Shown here: positions 1 through 5,551 of the stretch, piece after piece
How positions within the stretch are numbered: position 1 is the stretch's first letter
Layout: each line of letters begins with the position of its first letter
Assembly: GCA_038230975.1 (NCBI GenBank)
Contig: JBBRMF010000208.1
Coordinates: forward strand, 1 to 9,279
Reading direction: 5' to 3'
Length of the DNA: 9,279 nt
Source: JANXVV01 sp038230975
GTDB lineage: Bacteria > Planctomycetota > Phycisphaerae > Tepidisphaerales > Tepidisphaeraceae
Translations under genes and position numbers: made by a program
Notes under the pieces: model-generated
What the model was told of the DNA's origin: nothing
What the model saw: the letters and a program-made list of their open reading frames with translations, nothing else
The model's database searches: none

Positions 1-158
1 CGAAAGCCGGCAGCCTCCGCGTGCTGCGTGGCGGTTCTTGGCACACCAGTCCGTGGAACTGCCGCTCGGCCGGCCGCGACGGGGGCAATCCTGGCAACCG
101 GCACGACTACGGCGGCTTCCGGGTGGCGGTGTCGGCGGCGGGCGTGGACTTGCCTTAA
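1..158 (+). CDS. DGR target protein, C-terminal end (FGE-sulfatase/C-type-lectin fold), partial
   Basis: Only the last 52 codons lie in the window; the gene starts upstream. The frame begins at base 3 and ends with TAA at 156-158. The visible peptide contains RVLRGGSW, then NCRSAGR, and closes with GGFRVAVSA. This pattern (RGGSW ... CR.A.R ... GFR) is the C-terminal signature of the formylglycine-generating-enzyme/sulfatase-modifying family, which has the C-type-lectin fold used by many DGR variable proteins as a ligand-binding scaffold. The segment is the variable repeat of the DGR: 12 of its codons differ from the template at 276-417, all by substitutions at template adenines and all changing the amino acid. 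The diversified residues fall between the GGSW and GFR framework motifs, as in known DGR targets. The ligand and cellular location cannot be judged without the N-terminus. Catalytic FGE activity is not implied. Confidence 0.85.
   Translation, partial: KAGSLRVLRGGSWHTSPWNCRSAGRDGGNPGNRHDYGGFRVAVSAAGVDLP
12..153 (+). repeat. DGR variable repeat (VR)
   Basis: This segment aligns without gaps to the template repeat at a constant offset of 264 bases. From 12 to 146 (135 nt) there are 15 differences, all at positions where the template has A: ten A-to-G, three A-to-C and two A-to-T. The variable window is 42-112, flanked by invariant arms. The GC-rich 3' arm (roughly 115-146) is where the initiation-of-mutagenic-homing (IMH) site should lie. 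Identity continues to 153 except for one G/C difference at 147, and similarity stops at 154. VR lies at the very 3' end of the target gene, the usual place. Confidence 0.95.
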
Positions 159-195
159 CCCTTTGCCCTTTGTCCTTTTTCCCTTTACCCTTCCT
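159..195 (+). repeat. CCCTTT-type pyrimidine tract after the target gene
   Basis: Directly after the target stop codon there are five imperfect copies of a 7-8 nt unit (CCCTTTG at 159 and 166, a variant at 173, CCCTTTA at 181, a variant at 188). The strand is almost purely C and T. It lies between VR and the hairpin at 201-219. Its role is unknown; it could be a spacer prone to slippage or an unusual-structure element in the homing region. Confidence 0.6.
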
Positions 196-200
196 GGGGT

Positions 201-219
201 ACAGGGGCGAAGCCCCTGT
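201..219 (+). other. Hairpin downstream of VR (candidate DGR homing hairpin)
   Basis: ACAGGGGC (201-208) and GCCCCTGT (212-219) form a perfect 8-bp stem closed by a GAA triloop, so the apex reads GCGAAGC, a sequence known to fold into an exceptionally stable DNA mini-hairpin. In the Bordetella phage BPP-1 DGR, a hairpin/cruciform downstream of the IMH is needed for efficient target recognition, and other DGRs carry similar GC-rich stems. Here it begins about 50 bp after VR, further than in BPP-1. No T-run follows, so an intrinsic terminator is less likely; a role in target-gene mRNA 3' end formation remains possible. Confidence 0.6.
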
Positions 220-275
220 TCGCGAGGAAAATTTTGATCTTGGCCGAAGTATGGCCGAGAGGGTCTGGGCCGCAT

Positions 276-417
276 AGCCTCCGCGTGCTGCGTGGCGGTT
301 CTTGGAACAACAATCCGAGGAACTGCCGCTCGGCCAACCGCAACAGGAACAATCCTGACAACCGGAACGACAACAACGGCTTCCGGGTGGCGGTGTCGGC
401 GGCGGGCGTGCACTTGC
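276..417 (+). repeat. DGR template repeat (TR)
   Basis: This is the master copy of VR. Between 306 and 376 it contains 28 adenines, concentrated in AAC/AAT codons plus two AGG and two GAC codons. Fifteen of these adenines are altered in VR, while no C, G or T of TR differs within the aligned 135 nt. It shares both invariant arms with VR, including the GC-rich 3' arm, and diverges from VR at 411 (C against G) and 418 (G against C), consistent with an IMH* end. It is read on the same strand as avd and the RT and in the same phase as VR. Confidence 0.95.
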
Positions 418-614
418 GATCATGCCACAGGCGTGGCATAGGCCCGGAATCCTGGCGTTCACGGATGCCGGGAGCGTGGTTGTATGCAAGTCCTGGCCTT
501 GGCCCTGAGTCATCCCGCGTGTTCGGGGTGGCCAAATCTACGTGGTTGGGGCGGGCGAGTCTGGTAGGCCCTTGGGGTCGAACGCCTCGCCCGCTCCCAT
601 TTCCGAAGTGCCCC
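276..614 (+). ncRNA. DGR template RNA (TR plus structured spacer)
   Basis: The stretch from TR to the avd start has no convincing protein gene. After TR, four potential stem-loops follow: 422-428 with 433-439 (7 bp, perfect); 443-452 with 463-472 (5 bp plus 4 bp around one mismatch); 499-504 with 530-535 enclosing 512-517 with 524-529; and 548-559 with 586-597 (12 bp with one G.T). In BPP-1 the spacer between TR and the RT genes is a functional part of the RNA, where the RT-Avd complex binds and cDNA synthesis is primed, so the same role is inferred here. The 5' and 3' ends are not visible in the sequence. No clear promoter was found just upstream of TR, so transcription may come through from the target gene. 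Confidence 0.55.
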
Positions 615-959
615 ATGGCGCAAGAACTCAAGGTGATCGCGGACTTCTACGACTTCATGCTGTGGCTGATCCGCCACACCGAGAAGTTCCCGCGACATCT
701 CCGCTATAGCCTGGGCCTGGCGATGGAGAACCGGCTCCAGCGAATCCTGGAACTGCTGTTGCGCGCCAAGTACTCCAAACAGAAGGCCGGCTACCTGAAC
801 GACGCCAATATCGAGTTGGAGGTTTTGCGTTTCCAATTGCGTCTGGCGACGGACTTGGGGGCGCTGCCCGTCAAGAGCCACGGCCACGCGGCCGGAGTGA
901 TGCAGCAGATCGGCGCGCAGATTGGCGGCTGGCTGGCCAGCAAGGCGGGCGGCGCGTGA
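615..959 (+). CDS. avd: Avd-like accessory variability determinant (four-helix-bundle protein)
   Basis: This 114-aa protein matches the usual Avd size and lies in the canonical place between TR and the RT. Avd forms a positively charged pentamer that binds the DGR RNA and the RT and is required for adenine-mutagenic cDNA synthesis. The sequence is mostly helical: an N-terminal helix with YDFMLWLIRHTEKFPRHLRY (the FPR...R...LG pattern typical of bacterial Avd and 23S-IVS-like proteins), a second with RLQRILELLLRAKYS, a third with IELEVLRFQLRLATDLG, and a C-terminal helix with MQQIGAQIGGWLASKAG. Basic residues are spread through it. The ATG at 615 is chosen because homology starts there. The frame stays open back to about 234 through the spacer and TR, but that extension is non-coding by context. 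The Shine-Dalgarno is weak. The stop overlaps the RT GTG start by 4 bp, implying coupled translation. Confidence 0.88.
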   Translation: MAQELKVIADFYDFMLWLIRHTEKFPRHLRYSLGLAMENRLQRILELLLRAKYSKQKAGYLNDANIELEVLRFQLRLATDLGALPVKSHGHAAGVMQQIGAQIGGWLASKAGGA

Positions 960-2059
960 AACGATATGGCGGGTTGTGGGAGAAAGTCATCGCCTGGGAG
1001 AACCTGCTCCTGGCCGCTCGCAAGGCGCGGCGGGGCAAACGCGACCGCGCCGGCGTGCAACGGTTCGAGTTTGACCTGGAGAGCAATCTCCTGGCCCTGC
1101 GGTCGGAGTTGGCCAGCGGCACCTATCGGCCGGGGACGTTCAGCACCCACTGGATCACCCGTCCCAAGGCCCGGCTGATTTCCGCCGCCCCGTACCGGGA
1201 TCGCGTGGTTCACCATGCCTTGATGAACGTGCTGGAACCGATCCTCGACCGACACTTCCACCCGCACAGTTATGCCTGCCGCATCGGCAAAGGCACCCAC
1301 GCGGCGGCGGATCGCGTGCAGCAGCTTATGCGGCGGTATCGCCACTTCGTGCAAATGGACATCCGCAAGTATTTCCCCAGCATCGACCATCTGCTGCTCA
1401 AGTCGACCTTTCGGCGGCTGATCAAGGACCGGCAGGTGCTGCGATTGATGGATTTGATTGTCGATCACTCCAACCCCCAGGAGCCGGTGGCCGAGTACTA
1501 TCCGGGCGATGACCTGTTCTCGCCATTTGCGCGCCGGCACGGCCTGCCCATCGGCAACTTGACCAGCCAGTGGATTGCGAACTGGTATCTGAGCGGGCTG
1601 GACCATTTCCTGACCAGTCACCTGGGCATCGGCAGTTATGTGCGCTACTGCGACGATTTCATCCTCCTGCACGATGATCGTGAAGTCCTCCGCGAAATAA
1701 CGGCAAAGGTGCGGGAGTATCTGGCGAGCCTGCGTCTGCGGCTGCATGAGGAGAAAATGTGCGTCAAGCCGGTCCGGGCCGGGACAACCTTCGTCGGATA
1801 TCGCCTGTGGGCATCGCATCGGCTTCTTCGCAAGCAGAACATCCGGCAGTTCCGGCGGCGCGTGGCTTGGATGCGGAAGGCCTATGCCGCCGGTGTCGTT
1901 GACTGGAAGCATGTCCGGCCGCGCCTGGCCAGTTGGATCGGTCACGCACGACAGGTAAACAGCGCACGCCTCATCCGCCGACTGGCGCGGGACTGGAGAT
2001 TCCGCCGGTCAGATTCCGCACCGGTTGCCTTCGCGGCCCGGAGGCAATCGGGTTGTTAA
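956..2059 (+). CDS. DGR reverse transcriptase
   Basis: The 367-aa protein starts at a GTG that overlaps the avd stop (GTGA). The N-terminus (MKRYGGLWEKVIAWENLLLA) is typical of DGR RTs. Fingers and palm motifs follow in order: ITRPKARLISAAPYRDRVVHHAL (about 67-89), SYACRIGKGTHAA (105-117), motif A with QMDIRKYFPSID and the catalytic Asp135, motif B as GLPIGNLTSQ (196-205), the [LIV]PxGNxxSQ form that separates DGR enzymes from retron and group II intron RTs, and motif C YCDDF with Asp233 and Asp234. LHEEK and FVGYRL mark the end of the palm, and a basic thumb follows (about 295-350). All three catalytic aspartates are present, so it should be active. It copies TR RNA with adenine misincorporation, working with Avd. 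The stop TAA falls inside a GTTAAC repeat. Confidence 0.95.
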   Translation: MKRYGGLWEKVIAWENLLLAARKARRGKRDRAGVQRFEFDLESNLLALRSELASGTYRPGTFSTHWITRPKARLISAAPYRDRVVHHALMNVLEPILDRHFHPHSYACRIGKGTHAAADRVQQLMRRYRHFVQMDIRKYFPSIDHLLLKSTFRRLIKDRQVLRLMDLIVDHSNPQEPVAEYYPGDDLFSPFARRHGLPIGNLTSQWIANWYLSGLDHFLTSHLGIGSYVRYCDDFILLHDDREVLREITAKVREYLASLRLRLHEEKMCVKPVRAGTTFVGYRLWASHRLLRKQNIRQFRRRVAWMRKAYAAGVVDWKHVRPRLASWIGHARQVNSARLIRRLARDWRFRRSDSAPVAFAARRQSGC

Positions 2060-2218
2060 CTGGGTGGGGTTGTTAACCCCGCCACAATGAAGTTCGAGAA
2101 ATCCGTCCACCCGCGACATGACCGACCGCAACGGTGCCGTTAACCCGACACGCTCTCTGCGGGCGAGAGTCCGAGAGTCTGGCCCCGCGAGGTGTCCGAT
2201 CCTCTCTGCCGGGTTAAC
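2051..2218. repeat. Cluster of GTTAAC palindromes after the RT gene
   Basis: GTTAAC occurs at 2055, 2072, 2139 and 2213, with a fifth in the tRNA anticodon arm at 2381. The first two lie in a 10-nt direct repeat, GGTTGTTAAC (2051-2060 and 2068-2077), and the form GGGTTAAC appears in both orientations (2072-2079 and 2139-2146 reversed, 2211-2218 forward). The 2060-2310 stretch otherwise shows no convincing gene; it is GC-rich, with imperfect CTCTCTGC repeats and a 7-bp stem (2201-2207 with 2229-2235). Function unknown. Confidence 0.5.
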
Positions 2219-2310
2219 ACGCGGGCCGAGAGAGGCGGCCGGACCCGCTCGTAACCCCTTGCCCCAAGCGGCGATCCGACGCGGGCTTGCGCGACGCGGC
2301 TCTCGCGCGT

Positions 2311-2340
2311 AAAAAAACCACCGCAGGCGTTGCGGTGGTT
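2311..2340 (-). terminator. Rho-independent terminator of tRNA-Asn
   Basis: Read on the minus strand, a perfect 10-bp stem AACCACCGCA/TGCGGTGGTT with a 5-nt loop (2326-2330) is followed by a run of T that overlaps the stem base and extends to 2311. It begins 6 bases after the tRNA-Asn 3' end. No T-run exists on the + strand side, so it would not efficiently end the RT transcript. Confidence 0.88.
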
Positions 2341-2346
2341 AGAAAG

Positions 2347-2418
2347 CTCGACAGGTAGGACTCGAACCTACAACATTCCCGTTAACAGCGGGATGCTCTA
2401 CCATTGAGCTACTGTCGA
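2347..2418 (-). tRNA. tRNA-Asn (GTT)
   Basis: A complete 72-nt cloverleaf on the minus strand. The acceptor stem is TCGACAG/CTGTCGA, the D stem GCTC/GAGC with loop AATGGTA, the anticodon stem TCCCG/CGGGA with loop CTGTTAA (anticodon GTT), a 5-nt variable loop, the T stem GTAGG/CCTAC with loop TTCGAGT, and discriminator G. CCA is not encoded, so a CCA-adding enzyme is needed. It has its own promoter and terminator and is oriented against the DGR. Confidence 0.95.
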
Positions 2419-2450
2419 AACTCGACTCGCCTCGCGCGAGATGGAGTAAT

Positions 2451-2478
2451 AATGTAACAGTCGGTCAGTTTGTGTCAA
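2451..2478 (-). promoter_or_regulatory. Sigma-70-type promoter of tRNA-Asn
   Basis: On the minus strand there is a perfect -35 TTGACA (2478-2473), a 16-bp spacer and a -10 of TACATT (2456-2451). This predicts a start about 25 nt before the mature tRNA. A GC-rich stretch with the palindrome CTCGCGCGAG (2431-2440) lies between the -10 and the tRNA, resembling the GC-rich discriminator of stringently controlled stable-RNA promoters. Confidence 0.6.
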
Positions 2479-2583
2479 GACTGTACTTTTTGAAGGATCT
2501 TCGGACGAAACGGAGAGAGCGAAAAACCTTGCACGGTTGACTCTGAGGTTGGGTTTCTTGCGGGCCGTAACTCGCTCACAAGT

Positions 2584-3639
2584 TCAATTCCCGTTCAATC
2601 GCTGTCGAATATAATCAGCCCGGGCGGCGCGGCGAATGTCACCTTCGAGTTTCCTGCCGGAAATCTTCTGAAGATGGGCTGGTTGGGTCAGCAAGAATAG
2701 TTCGTTGATCGTGCGGATATCGATGTCGGTGACCCGCCCAAGGTTCACACCCATCCGCAGATGCGAGAGCAGGAAAAGTGTTTCTTCGGTGGCCATCAAC
2801 CGAGCGCTGCGCAAAAGGCCTACTGCGCGGCCGACTTTATCATCGAGAGCGACCGTGTGGTCATTCAAAAGGGTTTTGCGGGCGTGATGTTCGTAATCGA
2901 TGATTTTGGGAATGACGACATGGCGAAACTCGCTGATGATCTCTTCTTCACTTTTGCCGAGCGTGGTTTGATTGCTGATCTGGTAGAAGTCACCCGTGGC
3001 TTCGGTGCCTTCGCCGTACAAACCGCGGACGGCCAATTTCAGATCTTTGGCGGCTCGGAAGACTTTCTCAATCTCACCGGTCAGCTTAAGGGCTGGCAAG
3101 TGCAGCATGACGCTCACGCGAATTCCCGTGCCGACGTTTGTGGGGCACGCCGTCAGATAACCGAAGCGGGGATGGAAGGCGAAGTCGAGCTTTGATTCGA
3201 GCGCATCGTCGATCGCGTTGATTTGCGCCCAGGCTTCGTCGAGTTGCAGACCGCTGCGGAGAACCTGGATTCGCAGGTGGTCTTCTTCATTGATCATGAT
3301 CGAGAGCGTTTCGTTTTCTCCGATGGCAACGCCGCGCGCACCTTCTGTGGTGGCGTGCTGCTTGCTGATCAGATGGCGTTCCACGAGAAGCTGTCGATCG
3401 ATCTCCGGAGCGTGCTCAAGGTCAACGTAAAGTGTCTGGGGCGAGACTTGAGCACTGAGCAGGATATCGCGTACGCGCGTCTCCAATGCCTGCCGCTGCT
3501 GCCGCGATGCGCGGGTCAGGAATGGCACTCCACCGACGTTGCGAGCGAGCCGGATGCGCGAGGAGATGACGATGTCACTCATCGGTCCGCTGCCGCGTAA
3601 CCATTCGCCCGCGTGGTTGGTCAGGTCGCTTAATTTCAT
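2584..3639 (-). CDS. mcsB: Protein-arginine kinase McsB
   Basis: McsB transfers phosphate from ATP to arginine side chains, marking proteins for ClpC-ClpP degradation in Firmicutes. The 351-aa length is normal. The guanido-kinase phosphotransferase domain shows SSRIRLARN (26-34), INEEDHLRIQ (116-125, catalytic acidic residues), YLTACPTNVGTG with the catalytic Cys165, and RGLYGEGTEATGDFYQISNQ (205-224) for nucleotide binding. The C-terminal helical domain ends in GDIRRAARADYIRQRL. The Bacillus allosteric phosphoarginine-sensing motif RDxxRA appears here as GDIRRA (333-338): the first Arg is replaced by Gly while Asp and the later Arg-Ala remain. It lies 53 bp downstream of mcsA on the same strand and is surely cotranscribed. 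No obvious Shine-Dalgarno precedes the ATG at 3637-3639. Neither ctsR nor clpC is in the window. Confidence 0.95.
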   Translation of the reverse strand: MKLSDLTNHAGEWLRGSGPMSDIVISSRIRLARNVGGVPFLTRASRQQRQALETRVRDILLSAQVSPQTLYVDLEHAPEIDRQLLVERHLISKQHATTEGARGVAIGENETLSIMINEEDHLRIQVLRSGLQLDEAWAQINAIDDALESKLDFAFHPRFGYLTACPTNVGTGIRVSVMLHLPALKLTGEIEKVFRAAKDLKLAVRGLYGEGTEATGDFYQISNQTTLGKSEEEIISEFRHVVIPKIIDYEHHARKTLLNDHTVALDDKVGRAVGLLRSARLMATEETLFLLSHLRMGVNLGRVTDIDIRTINELFLLTQPAHLQKISGRKLEGDIRRAARADYIRQRLNGN

Positions 3640-3692
3640 GATTGTTCGTCAGGGGTCAAAAGTCCGCCATAAACCGTTTGTCACGGACGGCT

Positions 3693-4190
3693 TCAACCGT
3701 TCTCCGCCTGCTTAATTGCATCGCGCAACTTCGCGGCTCGTTCGTAATCTTCACCTTCAATGGCACCGGCCAGCTCTTTCTTGAGCTTTGTCAAATCGAT
3801 CGTCTTCCGCTTGCGCGGCACGCCTGTAGCGCCGGTACGCGTCGGCACTTTGCCCGTGTGATGGGTGGCCCCTTCGTGGGCACGCTCCAGCAACGGGGTC
3901 AGATCCTTTTCGAATTGATCGTAATCATGCGAGCAACCGAGCAATCCGCTCTGGCGAAACTCCGCCCATGTGATGCCGCACTGATCGCAGGTGATGCCCA
4001 GTTCCTTCTGGAGACCGGAATGAGCCATCACAAAATTCGTGAGCAGTTCGTTGATGGGCGTGTGGCTCTTGATGGGCACACCTTCGTTTTGAGCCGCGCA
4101 TTGCTCGCAGAGATGCTTCTCGATCTTCTTACCGTTCTTGATCTCGGTCAGGTGAACCGTTGCCGCCTTGTTACAGTTATCGCATTTCAT
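3693..4190 (-). CDS. mcsA: McsA-like zinc-finger/UVR-motif adaptor protein
   Basis: McsA activates and partners McsB. This 165-aa protein has CxxC pairs at Cys3/Cys6, Cys28/Cys31 and Cys68/Cys71. A fourth site reads GLLGCSHDYDQF, where Cys86 is kept but the second Cys is replaced by Asp89, so the second zinc site may be lost or use His88. The C-terminus (about 135-160, LKKELAGAIEGEDYERAAKL) is a UVR motif, the UvrB/UvrC-interaction helix pair also found in ClpC-class proteins. The start ATG at 4188-4190 has a good ribosome site, AAGGTGG at 4203-4197, six bases away. It is the first gene of an mcsA-mcsB operon, as in Firmicutes. The basic linker PRKRK (125-129) is a local feature of no known role. 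Confidence 0.92.
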   Translation of the reverse strand: MKCDNCNKAATVHLTEIKNGKKIEKHLCEQCAAQNEGVPIKSHTPINELLTNFVMAHSGLQKELGITCDQCGITWAEFRQSGLLGCSHDYDQFEKDLTPLLERAHEGATHHTGKVPTRTGATGVPRKRKTIDLTKLKKELAGAIEGEDYERAAKLRDAIKQAENG

Positions 4191-4331
4191 TGCCGGCCAC
4201 CTTCGTTACATCACTGTCTTCTCGCCGCTCAATCGTATTTCCATAATGGGGTAGCGTCAAATAGATTCCCTGCAAGCACGAAAACCTGCTAAGTCCTCCG
4301 TACCTTCTGGCCTTGGCAAATCGGTCGATTT

Positions 4332-4347
4332 CTGCCGAGCGCGGCAG
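4332..4347. other. Small hairpin after mscS stop
   Basis: CTGCCG (4332-4337) and CGGCAG (4342-4347) form a 6-bp perfect stem with a 4-nt loop, starting 3 bases past the mscS stop codon on the minus strand. On that strand no T-run follows, so it is not a classical terminator for mscS; the CTTTT after it is on the + strand. It may protect the mRNA 3' end. Confidence 0.35.
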
Positions 4348-4350
4348 CTT

Positions 4351-5484
4351 TTACCCGGCGCGACGCAGAAGACTGGTGGGCGGATTTTCCGCAACCAGAT
4401 TCATCTGACGAATAGTCATCGGCATTCCGGCGGCATCAAGAGCCTTCTTGGCCTTCTCCAGATATTCGGATTCCAAGCCTTTTTGAGTTGATTCATCTTC
4501 CACCCAAAAACCGAGTGTGAGGTGGACCCCATCATCCGCACACGCCGCCACCCAAACCGAAGGTGCCGGTTCGACACAAACTCGCGCATCATTGCTGGCG
4601 ATCGCTTCCAGAATTTCGCGTGCGTCATCGATCGATGCGTTATACGCAATCCGCACGGTGACTCTGACCTGACAGATGGGGTTCGTGCTGTGATTCGTCA
4701 TTTTGCTGGCGAGCATCATCGTGTTCGGAACAACGATCACCTCGCCGTCCCCGTTCAGTACGCGCGTGGAGCGAAACGTGATGCGAAGCACTTTCCCGTA
4801 ACGTGAGTCGACGTCAATATAGTCGCCGACTTTGAACGGTCGATCCCAGAAAATCACCACGCCTGCGATAAAGTTCGCAAGCGTTTCCTGCGCCGCAAAA
4901 CCGATCGCCAAACCAATAATCGCCGTGCCGGCCAGCAATCCGGTGATCTGAATGCCCACCTGATTGCAGGCGATGATTGCACCGAAACCGACGATGCCCC
5001 ATTTCATCACCGCGGTAAGCATATCGCGAACTGATGGATCGATATGCGCCTTACTCAGACTCCCCAGCACGACACGCCTTACGGCACGATAGAGTCCATA
5101 GAATACGGCAAAGAAGATGAACGCCACGATCAGCCGGGGGATAAATGTCAGTGAGGTGAAGACCAGATCTTTGAGTGCATCCAGCCAGAACTGCAACTGC
5201 ACCGCTTCGCTTGGCGAGAGAGTTTTTTTACCTTGGAAAAGCTTACCAAAGGTTGTTTCGCGAAAGCTGGAAAATGCAGGCTGCGAGTCGGGATTTTCTG
5301 CCGGGGTGGACGATGCGGCTGGTTTTTCCGGCTGCACTGCGGCTGGTGGTTGCGGTACAGCCGTAGCAGCCCGGGCAAATCCACCCAACCCGGTGATTTG
5401 AGCCAGCAACGTCAAACGAATCATCGTGAGGCCAACAACACCCAGCATGCAATAAACCCTCCAACGCGGACAGTCCGAATCCAT
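4351..5484 (-). CDS. MscS-family small-conductance mechanosensitive channel
   Basis: The protein (377 aa from ATG at 5482-5484; the preceding codon is GTG and could also start it) is an inner-membrane osmotic safety valve. The N-terminus has a hydrophobic signal-like segment (about 14-35, ending ARA-ATA), then a Pro/Ala-rich linker (44-70). Two membrane helices follow at roughly 112-133 and 162-178, and then the pore-lining TM3, LLAGTAIIGLAIGFAAQETL, with the small-residue packing and GFAAQ..LANF..G signature of MscS. The beta domain starts with IFWDRPFKVGDYIDV and includes GKVLRITFRSTRV and VIVVPN; the C-terminal alpha-beta domain runs to the end. The length is slightly above E. coli MscS because of the N-terminal extension. 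It is divergent from comEC and lies 160 bp upstream of mcsA on the same strand. Start choice is uncertain: there is no clear Shine-Dalgarno, and Met14 would place the start at the signal segment. Confidence 0.92.
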   Translation of the reverse strand: MDSDCPRWRVYCMLGVVGLTMIRLTLLAQITGLGGFARAATAVPQPPAAVQPEKPAASSTPAENPDSQPAFSSFRETTFGKLFQGKKTLSPSEAVQLQFWLDALKDLVFTSLTFIPRLIVAFIFFAVFYGLYRAVRRVVLGSLSKAHIDPSVRDMLTAVMKWGIVGFGAIIACNQVGIQITGLLAGTAIIGLAIGFAAQETLANFIAGVVIFWDRPFKVGDYIDVDSRYGKVLRITFRSTRVLNGDGEVIVVPNTMMLASKMTNHSTNPICQVRVTVRIAYNASIDDAREILEAIASNDARVCVEPAPSVWVAACADDGVHLTLGFWVEDESTQKGLESEYLEKAKKALDAAGMPMTIRQMNLVAENPPTSLLRRAG

Positions 5485-5551
5485 CACTCGATACTAAATC
5501 GTTATCGGCACATGCACGTCGGGGTTTAGGCAGTGCTTATATTTAACCTTG

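Noticed and set aside
234..262. Promoter just upstream of TR (TTGATC as -35)
   Set aside because: No acceptable -10 lies 16-18 bp downstream; TATGGC at 250 is too close.
1..500. CRISPR array from the repeated segments
   Set aside because: There are only two copies, 264 bp apart, 135 nt long, with adenine-directed differences; this is a TR/VR pair.
185..631. 148-aa minus-strand open frame over TR and spacer
   Set aside because: The region is explained by the TR and the hairpin-rich spacer, and the product shows no family features.
791..1945. 384-aa open frame on the minus strand across avd and the RT
   Set aside because: It is fully antisense to two well-recognised DGR genes, is rich in Pro, Gln and Val typical of the antisense of GC-rich coding DNA, and matches no family I know.
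2118..2312. 64-aa open frame on the + strand between the RT and tRNA-Asn
   Set aside because: It is Arg/Ala/Pro-rich with no ribosome site and runs through the GTTAAC repeats; it looks like a chance frame in GC-rich DNA.
2761..3195. 144-aa open frame on the + strand inside mcsB
   Set aside because: It is antisense to conserved McsB motifs, including the catalytic cysteine region, so it is a shadow frame.
4205..4232. Promoter for mcsA (TTGAGC, 16 bp, TGTAAC on the minus strand)
   Set aside because: The predicted start would fall inside the AAGGTGG ribosome site of mcsA, leaving almost no leader.
3642..4292. 216-aa open frame on the + strand over mcsA
   Set aside because: It is antisense to the CxxC and UVR motifs of McsA, and no family is recognisable in its product.
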